From positions 1 through 64,000 of the forward strand of contig JAEXRM010000033.1 in NCBI GenBank assembly GCA_023440865.1: DNA of 64,000 nucleotides, in the 5' to 3' direction. Numbering within the stretch: the stretch's first letter is position 1; each line of letters opens with the position of its first letter. The notes beneath the pieces were generated by a model, which was given only the letters and a program-made list of their open reading frames with translations, searched no databases and was not told the DNA's origin. Source of the stretch: Bacillota bacterium (GTDB lineage: Bacteria > Bacillota > Clostridia > DSM-8532). Positions 27,451-35,485 of the stretch are shown piece after piece. The position numbers and the translations under genes were made by a program.

Positions 27451-29102
27451 GGCCTGTTCCCCCGTCGATACTCGCTCGGCGTGCAGCCGGCCACCTTGCG
27501 GAAAACGAAACTGAAGTAGTGCGGATCCTTGTACCCCACCGCAGCCGCGATTTCACTGGAACGCAGATCCGTCTGCCGGAGCAGGCGCCTGGCTTCATCG
27601 ATGCGTTTTCCCGTCAGGTGCTCGATGAATGTCTGGCCCATCTCCTGGCTGAACATCGCCGAGAAGTAGTTCGGGCTGATGTTCACCTGCCTTGCGACCC
27701 GGTCCAGCGAGATCGTCTCCTCCCGGTAATGCGCGTCCATGAACTGGATCGCCTGCTGCAGCAGGTTGCTCTGCCGTTTCCTGTTTTCACCGTCCCGTTT
27801 CGCAATTGCCTGGCGGAGGACCCGGTGTGCGGTCTTCCGCGCAGCTTCCGGGCTCGACGTCTCCCGGTCGGCCTGCGGCTTGCCGCCCTCCGCGCCCGTG
27901 GCGCCGGATTCCTGCCGGGTTTCGAGTGGCCAGAAATCCTCCCCGCGGCAGCCGATCGAGTACAGATACTCCGCCGCCGCGTAACAGATCGTCATGGCCA
28001 GGTACTTGTTGTACAACGGCAGTTCGGCATCCTCGCCCGCGCTGAGCAGCAGCTGGTCGATGAAGCGCTCGATCTCCTGTTCCGTGCCGCCCGTCAGGAA
28101 CAGATGAATCCGCTCGCGGTCGATCTCCACGTTCCCTGTGCCCGTGCTCGGGCTGTCCCCCTTGCGGAAGCTTCGGATGCTGGCTTCCGTCAGGACATGC
28201 TCGTCGGGGCACAGGTAGCGGTAGGACAGCACGCGGTTCGCGTCGGCGAAGCACGCGGGGAGGGAGCCCAGCCGCGCGACCGGCGTGCCGGCCGCGATGT
28301 GCCAGCCGACATCCTGTACGGCACCCGTGCAGAGGTCCTGAATGTTTCCGACGCACGCCTGCGTCCGCCGCGTGATGTCATCCGGGCTGCCCTTGACCAA
28401 AACCGCGTAGGTTGTGATGTTCCAGCGAAACAGGATGAATTCGGGATGGTTGACGACAAACTGCGTGACCTGGTCCTGCACCTGGGCCAGCACATCGGTG
28501 TAGCGTTCCGGCGCGCTGCCGTCGAACGCCTTGCTGCTGAGCGAATAGAGCACGATGTTGTAGCACGGCGCGTTGACGTCGATACCCAGCGAACGGGCGG
28601 CTTCGGTGATCTCCGAGACGGTCGGGCCTCCGACAACGAGTTTCTCAAAGAAACGCCTGCGCGAATCGAGCTCGTATTCCCGCGCTTCCTGGGCGAACCG
28701 TGCGACATAGGCCTGCTGCTCCAGCTCGGCCTGCATCTTCTGGCGAAGCGCCGTCAGGATCTCCGCCAGCTTGTCCTTGAGGATGGGCTTGAGCAGGTAT
28801 TGCTCCACGCCCAGCCCGATGGCCTGCTGCGCGTATGAAAAGTCATCATACCCGCTGATGATGACGATCCGGGTCTTGGGAAACTCCCGGCGGACCAGCT
28901 CGCTCAGGGCAAGCCCGTCCATGAACGGCATCTTGATGTCGGTGATGAGCAGGTCCGGCTGGATCTGGCGTATCAGCGGCAGTGCGAGCTCGCCGTCCGG
29001 GGCGTCGCCGGCGTACTCGAAGCCGTACTGCTCCCAGGGGATGTTCCTGCGGATGCCCTCGCGAACGACCACTTCGTCCTCAACCAGAAAGACCTTGAAC
29101 AT
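27447..29102 (-). CDS. YesN-type response regulator with AraC DNA-binding domain
   Basis: The 551-residue protein has an N-terminal receiver domain (acidic pocket VEDE, phosphoacceptor Asp55 in LLITDIKMP, and LLKP), a long central region of about 270 residues, and a C-terminal AraC double helix-turn-helix (VNISPNYFSAMFSQEMG and VGYKDPHYFSFVFRKVAG). It is the first gene of the RR-kinase-binding protein operon. It presumably activates the CUT2 importer promoter at 24715-24743 when phosphorylated. Confidence 0.92.
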   Translation of the reverse strand: MFKVFLVEDEVVVREGIRRNIPWEQYGFEYAGDAPDGELALPLIRQIQPDLLITDIKMPFMDGLALSELVRREFPKTRIVIISGYDDFSYAQQAIGLGVEQYLLKPILKDKLAEILTALRQKMQAELEQQAYVARFAQEAREYELDSRRRFFEKLVVGGPTVSEITEAARSLGIDVNAPCYNIVLYSLSSKAFDGSAPERYTDVLAQVQDQVTQFVVNHPEFILFRWNITTYAVLVKGSPDDITRRTQACVGNIQDLCTGAVQDVGWHIAAGTPVARLGSLPACFADANRVLSYRYLCPDEHVLTEASIRSFRKGDSPSTGTGNVEIDRERIHLFLTGGTEQEIERFIDQLLLSAGEDAELPLYNKYLAMTICYAAAEYLYSIGCRGEDFWPLETRQESGATGAEGGKPQADRETSSPEAARKTAHRVLRQAIAKRDGENRKRQSNLLQQAIQFMDAHYREETISLDRVARQVNISPNYFSAMFSQEMGQTFIEHLTGKRIDEARRLLRQTDLRSSEIAAAVGYKDPHYFSFVFRKVAGCTPSEYRRGNRP

Positions 29103-29188
29103 GCCGGCATTCCCTTCTTCTGAAGTATCCGCTTTCCGACCGGATTGGGGAACCCATGGTATGGCGGCATCCCCATCCTGTCATTTAT

Positions 29189-29217
29189 ATCATAACCGGC
29201 GGGTGGTTTTCTTTCGA
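29189..29217 (-). promoter_or_regulatory. Candidate promoter of the sensor operon
   Basis: On the minus strand TCGAAA (29217-29212) and TATGAT (29194-29189) are 17 bases apart, four of six and five of six matches. It lies about 85 bases ahead of the response-regulator start in an A/T-rich patch. Confidence 0.45.
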
Positions 29218-29292
29218 TTTTGGTGTTGTTTCTATCGGACCCCGAGGCTGCTCCGCAGGAAATCAAACGTCACGTCCGCATGTGCATCCCCC

Positions 29293-29727
29293 ATGCCCCT
29301 GATGTCCGGCAGCGGATTCGGCGGCAAGGTACTGCTGGTCGGGGTGACGCACAAGGCGAACACCCTGCTTCACCTGGCCGAATCCATCGCCGGCATGCCG
29401 TATGTGCGTCTCCCCTACGACGCCTCCTGGGGGCCCGACGTGCAGGTGGCGCAACGTGACGGCACGGTTGTGCGCTACGCCCAGCGCGAGTTCCCCGGCT
29501 GCAGCAGCCGTTTCGGCCTGATAGCGGACTCCTTGCAACAAAACGGGCTGGTACGTCATGGCAAGCTTGGGGGTGCGGACACGCAATTGATGGATGCCGC
29601 CGGTCTGGTTGATACGGCCGTCGCGCTGCTTCGCCAGAACAACGGCCTCTTCCTTTGCACGGACGAGTCATGCCCCTGCTGCCCCGCCCGTCGCGCCCTG
29701 CTGGCCGAGCTGGGCCGGCCGGGATGA
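29293..29727 (+). pseudogene. Aminoglycoside 3-N-acetyltransferase, C-terminal fragment
   Basis: The plus strand encodes about 144 residues matching the C-terminal half of the AAC(3)/YokD family: GKVLLVGVTHKANTLLHLAE, then DASWGPD, CSSRFGLIADSL, HGKLGGADTQLMD and a CPCCPARRALL tail. Full proteins are about 260-280 residues, so the N-terminal acetyl-CoA-binding half is missing. There is no clear ribosome binding site before ATG 29293 or 29302. It probably has no activity. The cut falls in the gap between the sensor operon and the arsenic island, consistent with a junction of transferred DNA. Confidence 0.75.
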
Positions 29728-29761
29728 CGCGGTGCCGACCTGGATGACGCGGGGCCGGGAC
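29722..29761 (+). repeat. 20-bp direct repeat spanning the stop codon of the AAC(3) fragment
   Basis: GGATGACGCGG starts at 29722 and again at 29742, with a 20-bp period; the first copy includes the fragment's TGA. The remaining gap to 30042 contains an 8-bp stem (ATGCCGGG 29862-29869 with 29885-29892) and the arsR promoter. Confidence 0.6.
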
Positions 29762-29942
29762 GCGCTGACTGTCATGAGTATACCTTCCCGACCTTCATGC
29801 CGACTTGAACCGATTCGGCAAAACTGAACCATCGACACTTTTCCGTCCGCCGCGCGGCATCATGCCGGGTGGCAATGACGGTTTCCCGGCATGCGCATTC
29901 GCCCGGGGAGCATGCAGCATACCGACAGGAACGAAAAACCCT

Positions 29943-29996
29943 TTGACATCTCCGGGACATAGGATATATTCTATATAGAGATAATTCGATATGTGG
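29943..29996 (+). promoter_or_regulatory. Promoter and probable ArsR operator of the first arsenic operon
   Basis: TTGACA (29943-29948) and TATATT (29965-29970) are 16 bases apart. An A/T-rich imperfect palindrome directly downstream (ATATTCTATATAGAG followed by ATAATTCGATAT) overlaps the -10. That is the usual position for an ArsR-family operator, so the operon is probably self-repressed. Confidence 0.7.
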
Positions 29997-30042
29997 ATCA
30001 TTCCATGTCACACACCGCCTGAGCCGTGATCCGAGGTGAATC

Positions 30043-30501
30043 ATGACGCATATGCCCGACGCCCTGCCCGTCTTCAAGGCCCTGGCTGACGAAACACGCC
30101 TGCAGATTGTCGAGATGCTTGCAGAAGGAGAGTTCTGCGCCTGCAAGCTGCTGGAGCATTTCCACTTCACGCAGCCGACCCTTTCCTACCACATGCGGAT
30201 CCTGACTGGCAGCGGCTTGGTCCGCGCCGTGCGGGACGGCTCCTGGATGCGTTATTCCCTGATTCCGGAGCGGTTTGCCCAGGTGCGCGACTTCTTTTCC
30301 GACTTGTCCGGCCGTACCGTGGAGCCGAACCGCCAACCGGATCCCTGCCAGTGTCCGGCCCCGTTGCCCGAGGCCTGTACGGTTCCGGCGTCCCGGGCAT
30401 CCCGGGCCTCCCGGGCGTCCCGAGCTTCCCGGGCGTCCCAGGCTTCCCAGGCGGCCCAGGCTTCATCGGTAGCCCCGGCATCCTCGACAACGACCAGGTG
30501 A
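30043..30501 (+). CDS. arsR: ArsR-family metalloregulator with repetitive C-terminal tail
   Basis: The 152-residue repressor has a winged helix-turn-helix with FKALADETRLQIVEML at the start and a thiol site EFCACKLL in the recognition region, as in arsenite-responsive ArsR. More cysteines follow at about residue 101 (PDPCQCPAP). After residue 112 the protein ends in a tail of repeated Ala-Ser-Arg and Ala-Ser-Gln units, made by a 9-bp DNA repeat and unlike normal ArsR proteins of about 100-120 residues. It precedes the ArsP-like permease by 41 bases and probably represses the operon until arsenicals bind. Confidence 0.88.
   Translation: MTHMPDALPVFKALADETRLQIVEMLAEGEFCACKLLEHFHFTQPTLSYHMRILTGSGLVRAVRDGSWMRYSLIPERFAQVRDFFSDLSGRTVEPNRQPDPCQCPAPLPEACTVPASRASRASRASRASRASQASQAAQASSVAPASSTTTR
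30388..30459 (+). repeat. 9-bp tandem repeat, eight units, in the arsR 3' end
   Basis: Units of GCNTCCCGG run in frame from 30388. Five encode Ala-Ser-Arg, two Ala-Ser-Gln and one Ala-Ala-Gln. In the +1 frame the same DNA reads Gly-X-Pro-like triplets (GVPGIPGLPGVPSFPG), and that frame continues without a stop into the downstream permease gene. Confidence 0.9.
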
Positions 30502-30542
30502 AAGGCCTGCTGCGCCTTCATGCGACAGAACAGGAGCGAGAC

Positions 30543-31565
30543 ATGATATTTGATGCAATCAAGCTGTTCTTCACCACCCTGAATGACATCCTGCTGAAGA
30601 TGACCTGGCTGTCGGAGCTGATCCGCCTGCTGGTCGAGCGCGTGTTCGGACTTTCGACCGCCGATCGGTTCGGCGGCAGCCTCCACTTCTTTCTGTATGA
30701 CGTGGTCAAGATCTTCATCCTGCTGTCGGTGCTGATCTTCACGGTCTCCTATATCCAGAGCTTCTTCCCCCCGGAGCGCACCAGAAGGATCCTGGGCGGC
30801 TTCAAGGGCATTCCCGCCAACATCCTGGGTGCACTGCTCGGCACCATCACCCCGTTCTGTTCCTGCTCATCCATCCCCCTGTTCATCGGCTTCACCAACG
30901 CCGGCCTGCCACTCGGGGTCACATTCTCGTTTCTGATCTCCTCCCCGCTGGTGGATCTTGCGTCCGTCCTGCTGCTGGCCAGCATCTTCAACTGGCGCAT
31001 CGCGCTGGCGTACGTGGTGGTGGGACTCGTGCTGGCGGTGGCCGGCGGTACCGCGATCAGCGCGTTGAAGCTGGAAAAGTACGTTGAGCCCTTCGTCTAC
31101 GGCAGCAAGGCCGTTGCGGCGGAGGAAGCCACCCTGACCTTCGCGGAGCGGGTGCGCTACGCGCGGGAGCAGGTGCTCGAGATCATCCGCAAGGTCTGGC
31201 TCTATGTGCTCATCGGCGTCCTGATCGGCGCCGCCATCCACAACTACATCCCCGCCGACATCATCACGGCGGTGCTCGGACAGCAGAACGCCTTTTCCGT
31301 GCCCATCGCCACGGCGGTCGGCATCCCCATGTACGCCGACATCTTCGGCACGCTGCCCATCGCCGAGGCGCTGGTCGGCAAGGGCGTCGGACTGGGCACC
31401 GTGCTTTCCTTCATGATGGCCGTCACGGCGCTGTCGCTTCCCTCGCTCATCCTGCTGAAGAAGGTCGTGAAGCTGCGGCTGCTGGTGATCTTCACCGGCA
31501 TCGTCAGCATCGGCATCCTGGTGATCGGTTATGTGTTCAACGCCATCTCGTTCCTGTTCCTGTGA
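30543..31565 (+). CDS. arsP: ArsP-like organoarsenical/UPF0718 permease
   Basis: ATG 30543 follows AGGAG by 7 bases. The 340-residue protein has about eight to ten membrane segments and the PF03773 signature TPFCSCSSIPLF with Cys106 and Cys108. The second conserved region is AVGIPMYADIFGTLP. ArsP proteins export trivalent organoarsenicals, but related UPF0718 members have other or unknown cargo. It stands between ArsR and a ferredoxin-thioredoxin-CcdA set. The reading frame stays open upstream through the collagen-like repeat, but the ribosome binding site supports 30543. Confidence 0.82.
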   Translation: MIFDAIKLFFTTLNDILLKMTWLSELIRLLVERVFGLSTADRFGGSLHFFLYDVVKIFILLSVLIFTVSYIQSFFPPERTRRILGGFKGIPANILGALLGTITPFCSCSSIPLFIGFTNAGLPLGVTFSFLISSPLVDLASVLLLASIFNWRIALAYVVVGLVLAVAGGTAISALKLEKYVEPFVYGSKAVAAEEATLTFAERVRYAREQVLEIIRKVWLYVLIGVLIGAAIHNYIPADIITAVLGQQNAFSVPIATAVGIPMYADIFGTLPIAEALVGKGVGLGTVLSFMMAVTALSLPSLILLKKVVKLRLLVIFTGIVSIGILVIGYVFNAISFLFL

Positions 31566-31692
31566 CCGGCAAAGTCCTGAACGCCATCCCGCTCCTGTTC
31601 CCGTGACCGGCCAAGTCCAGAGCGCCATCCCGTTCCGGTTCCCGTGACCGGCCAAGTCCTGAACGCCATCCCGTTCCGGTTCCCGCTATCGG
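31533..31692 (+). repeat. 41-bp tandem repeat derived from the 3' end of the permease gene
   Basis: The last 33 bases of the permease gene, with its TGA (31533-31565), are repeated in register at 41-bp steps. Copies begin at 31562, 31603 and 31644, with a truncated copy at 31685. Each contains CGCCATC and ends CCCGTGACCGG, so the stop codon region is duplicated. Copies 2 and 3 are nearly identical; the coding copy differs most. Confidence 0.9.
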
Positions 31693-31756
31693 CCATGCGT
31701 GTTGCCTCAAGCATCCGGTGTGGCAGACTTCTCACGATGAAAAGGAGGAAAAAATC

Positions 31757-31993
31757 ATGTCCAAGACCTGGTACCCCGTCATTGATGCCGCCACCTGCAC
31801 GGAATGCGGCGCCTGCGTGAACAAGTGCACGCACAAGGTCTACAACAGGGCATCCGCCCCGAAGCCCGTCGTTGTCTTCCCGGAAGGCTGCGTGACCGGC
31901 TGTCATGGCTGCGCATCCCTCTGCCCCACCGGGTCGATCCGCTATTTCGGTGATACGGAGGCCAGCATGCCGGGAGATGGCTGCCGTGGGTAA
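31757..31993 (+). CDS. Small two-cluster ferredoxin
   Basis: ATG 31757 follows AAAGGAGGAA. The 78-residue protein has two Cys motifs: C14-x2-C17-x2-C20-x3-C24 (CTECGACVNKC) and C45-x3-C49-x2-C52-x3-C56-P. Both would bind 4Fe-4S clusters, giving a soluble electron carrier. It sits between the ArsP-like permease and a membrane thioredoxin, and the next gene starts inside its 3' end. It may feed electrons to the thiol relay; this is inferred from position. Confidence 0.85.
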   Translation: MSKTWYPVIDAATCTECGACVNKCTHKVYNRASAPKPVVVFPEGCVTGCHGCASLCPTGSIRYFGDTEASMPGDGCRG

Positions 31994-32561
31994 GGCCAAG
32001 GCCAGGATCGTCATCATCGGCCTGATCCTTGCCGGCATCGCGGCGATCTACCTGGTCAAGCAGGCGGATCGCAACAACGCAGCCGCTTCCCTTTCCGGCG
32101 CGCAAGAAACGGGGGCCTCCGGTTCGGTTGATCCGAAATGGCTGACGGAAGCATATGATCTGGATGCCACCACCACATTGGACGTGGAAGCGCTGAAGAA
32201 AGACGGCCTGCCGATCATCGTGGATTTCGGCGCGGATTCCTGTGTTCCCTGCAAGGAGATGGCACCGGTTCTGGCTGAGCTGAACCGGACGCTGCGGGGA
32301 CGCGCCATCGTGAAGTTCGCCGATGTCTGGAAGAACGCCGACATCGTTCAGGGGTATCCGGTCCGAGCCATCCCCACGCAATTCTTCTTCGACGCGGCAG
32401 GAAAACCGTATGTTCCGAAGGATGTTCAAACCGCCCAGGAAAACGGATTCCTGCTGTATACCCACAAGGACACCGGCGAGCACCTGCTGACCGCACACGA
32501 AGGCGGATTGACCCGGGAGGCGCTCCTGGCGGTACTCGAGGAGATGGAAGCGGATGATTGA
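31977..32561 (+). CDS. Membrane-anchored thioredoxin-like protein
   Basis: ATG 31977 overlaps the ferredoxin gene by 17 bases; GGAGG lies at 31957. The 194-residue protein has an N-terminal signal anchor (about 9-26), a Ser/Gly/Ala linker, and a thioredoxin fold from about residue 65. The active site is Cys89-x-x-Cys92 (CVPC) and the cis-Pro is in RAIPTQFFF. It should face outward and exchange electrons with CcdA, whose gene overlaps it by 8 bases. Confidence 0.87.
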   Translation: MAAVGKAKARIVIIGLILAGIAAIYLVKQADRNNAAASLSGAQETGASGSVDPKWLTEAYDLDATTTLDVEALKKDGLPIIVDFGADSCVPCKEMAPVLAELNRTLRGRAIVKFADVWKNADIVQGYPVRAIPTQFFFDAAGKPYVPKDVQTAQENGFLLYTHKDTGEHLLTAHEGGLTREALLAVLEEMEADD

Positions 32562-33246
32562 CGCCTGGCTGGAAGCACTCGGCCGCACACTGGCCACGCA
32601 AGCAGGCCTGGCGCCCCTGCTTGCGTTGATGGCCGGCCTGCTGACCGCCTTCACCCCCTGTTCGCTCTCGAGCGTGCCGCTGGTCATCGCCTATGTGGGC
32701 GGAACAACCGGCACCTCCGGCAAGCAGGCCTTCCGGTACTCGTTGGCCTTCTGTGCCGGCACCACGGTCACCTTCACCGTGCTCGGCACCTTGGCCGCGC
32801 TTCTCGGGAGAATCATGCAGGCCGGCGGTTCCTGGTGGTATGTCGCACTTGGCATCCTGATGACGCTGATGGCGCTGCAAACCTGGGAGATCGTCATGGT
32901 GATCCCCCAGAACGGCGCCATCGGAAACAATCCGCGCCGTGGTCTCCTGGGCGCGGCCATCGCCGGTTTGCTTGCCGGCCTGTTCGCCTCTCCGTGCGCC
33001 ACACCGGTTTTGGTGGTATTGCTCGCGATGGTGGCCAGACAGGGAGAGCTGTTGCAGGGCGTTTTGCTTCTGCTGCTGTATGCGCTCGGTCACAGCCTGT
33101 TGTTCATGATCGCGGGCACGTCGGTCGGCTTTGTCCGCAAGGTCATGGAGGCGCCCGCCTTCGGGCGGTACAACGCACTGTTCAAAGGCATTTCCGGCCT
33201 CGTCATCCTTTTGTTGGCCGGATACATGTTCTATCTTGGGTTTTAG
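32554..33246 (+). CDS. ccdA: CcdA/DsbD-like thiol-transfer membrane protein
   Basis: The 230-residue protein has about six membrane segments and the two redox cysteines of the family: Cys36 in FTPCSLSSVP and Cys148 in ASPCATPVL. It carries reducing power from cytosolic thioredoxin across the membrane. It overlaps the anchored thioredoxin gene by 8 bases, so translation is coupled. No cytochrome c maturation genes are near; the association with arsenic genes suggests a different client. Confidence 0.9.
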   Translation: MIDAWLEALGRTLATQAGLAPLLALMAGLLTAFTPCSLSSVPLVIAYVGGTTGTSGKQAFRYSLAFCAGTTVTFTVLGTLAALLGRIMQAGGSWWYVALGILMTLMALQTWEIVMVIPQNGAIGNNPRRGLLGAAIAGLLAGLFASPCATPVLVVLLAMVARQGELLQGVLLLLLYALGHSLLFMIAGTSVGFVRKVMEAPAFGRYNALFKGISGLVILLLAGYMFYLGF

Positions 33247-33338
33247 GCAATGCACGGGGCATTCGGATGGTGCCATGCACCAGGATCCCGTCACCGCCAC
33301 ACGGAGTGCCGCATGACTTGATCTACCGCGGCGCGTGG

Positions 33339-33446
33339 CATGCATCGTATGACAGGATATGCCGCGACAGACGGCATGCACCGTATGACAGGATATGCCG
33401 CGACAAGCGGCATGCACCGTATGACAGGATATGCCGCGACAAGCGG
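33339..33446 (+). repeat. 36-bp tandem repeat, three copies plus a partial fourth
   Basis: Copies start at 33339, 33375 and 33411, with a partial copy at 33447. Each begins CATGCACCGTATGACAGGAT. Copies 2 and 3 are identical. The unit is a multiple of three, and an ATG opens each copy in the same frame, reading MHRMTGYAATSG repeatedly. The array fills the gap between ccdA and the small thioredoxin gene; the last partial copy runs into its ribosome binding site. Confidence 0.92.
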
Positions 33447-33473
33447 CATGCACGGTTTGAAAGGAGTCACATC

Positions 33474-33713
33474 ATGGAAATCAAGGTTCTGGGTTCCGGC
33501 TGCGCCAACTGCAAGAAGCTGCTGGCCCACGCGCAGGAGGCCGTCCGGGAGTCGGGCGCGGCCGCGGAGGTCCTCTACATCAGCGACATGCTCGACATCG
33601 TCGCAGCCGGGCTCATGCGGACCCCCGGACTCATCATCAACGGCAAGATCAAGGCCGCGGGCCGCATCCCGTCCGTCAAGGAAATCATGGAGATGATCGC
33701 CGCCGAATCCTGA
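33474..33713 (+). CDS. Small redox-active thioredoxin-like protein (TM0996/MTH895 type)
   Basis: ATG 33474 follows AAAGGAG by 7 bases. The 79-residue protein is a minimal thioredoxin fold with Cys10-x-x-Cys13 (GSGCANCKKL) and the cis-Pro loop RTPGLIINGK. Members of this group are often encoded beside ArsR regulators and UPF0718 permeases. It is likely the cytosolic partner of the CcdA relay or of the ArsP-like permease. Confidence 0.88.
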   Translation: MEIKVLGSGCANCKKLLAHAQEAVRESGAAAEVLYISDMLDIVAAGLMRTPGLIINGKIKAAGRIPSVKEIMEMIAAES

Positions 33714-33724
33714 GGCCACCGAAC

Positions 33725-33765
33725 GCAGGAACACATGCAGGAACACACGCAGGAACACGCGCAGG
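33725..33765 (+). repeat. 12-bp tandem repeat, three copies plus a partial fourth
   Basis: GCAGGAACACAT-like units begin at 33725, 33737 and 33749, each differing only at the last two bases. The third unit forms the left arm of the terminator stem that follows. Confidence 0.85.
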
Positions 33766-33797
33766 TTGCGGAAACGCTTGCCCAGCGCGTGTTCTTT
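33753..33797 (+). terminator. Terminator-like stem at the end of the first arsenic operon
   Basis: GAACACGCGC (33753-33762) pairs perfectly with GCGCGTGTTC (33785-33794), followed by TTTC. A second small stem, CCAAGG with CCTTGG, is at 33831-33847. Confidence 0.55.
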
Positions 33798-33885
33798 CAT
33801 GTCATGGCGCGCCGGGGAGTCGTTCAGGAACCAAGGAAACGCCTTGGCAAGCGCGTAGGAACCGTTCAAGAAACACAAGGATGCC

Positions 33886-33920
33886 TTGACAATCAGAAGG
33901 ATGCGCATTACCATATTCGC
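33886..33920 (+). promoter_or_regulatory. Promoter of the second arsenic operon
   Basis: TTGACA (33886-33891) and TACCAT (33909-33914) are 17 bases apart. The A/T-rich CATATTCGCATATTCG that overlaps the -10 resembles an ArsR operator. This argues that the arsR start lies downstream at about 33976-33985 rather than at the in-frame TTG of 33886. Confidence 0.6.
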
Positions 33921-33984
33921 ATATTCGTTATTTCAAATATACAGAGCCGAAAGGGGGGCCTGCCTTACGCATCTGACAGAGATC

Positions 33985-34374
33985 ATGAAGGCCTTGTCCG
34001 ATGACAGCCGCCTGCGCATCGTCTCGCTGCTGCAGCGCAAATCGTTGTGCGTGTGCGAGCTGGAGGTGCTGCTGTCGATGTCCCAGTCCATGGCGTCCCG
34101 GCATCTGCTCAAGCTCAAGCAGGCCGGCATCGTTGCCTCCCGGCGCGATGCGCAATGGATCCATTACCGGCTGCACGAGGCATTTCTGTCCGACAACGGC
34201 ACATTGGCCGCCTTCCTGGAGAGCAAGGCCGACAGCGAGCCGCAGCTCCTGGCCGACCGGCGGCAGCTGGACGCCTACATCCAAAGCGGCATGAACTGCG
34301 AACAGCTGAGCGCAGGTGCACTGGCTTCATCCGAACCACCCCACGCAACGCAATCCCCATATCCACGGAGGTGA
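33985..34374 (+). CDS. arsR: ArsR-family arsenite repressor
   Basis: The 129-residue repressor has MKALSDDSRLRIVSLL at the start, the metal site LCVCELEVLL and the winged helix MSQSMASRHLLKLKQAG. ATG 33985 lacks a well-placed ribosome binding site; AAAGGGGGG lies upstream at about 33949-33957, and a CTG at 33976 is a possible alternative start. It heads the operon with Acr3 4 bases later, the classic arsR-acr3 arrangement. Confidence 0.85.
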   Translation: MKALSDDSRLRIVSLLQRKSLCVCELEVLLSMSQSMASRHLLKLKQAGIVASRRDAQWIHYRLHEAFLSDNGTLAAFLESKADSEPQLLADRRQLDAYIQSGMNCEQLSAGALASSEPPHATQSPYPRR

Positions 34375-34378
34375 ATGC

Positions 34379-35464
<1,086 letters not shown>

Positions 35465-35485
35465 ACCGAACAAAGGAGGCATGGC

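Noticed and set aside
30351..30542. A collagen-like N-terminal extension as the normal start of the ArsP-like permease
   Set aside because: The ribosome binding site AGGAG before ATG 30543 and family alignment support the shorter protein; the extension exists only because the arsR repeat is open in that frame.
33886..33984. An N-terminal extension of the second ArsR from an in-frame TTG
   Set aside because: That TTG is part of a TTGACA promoter hexamer with a -10 seventeen bases later; the extension is not ArsR-like.
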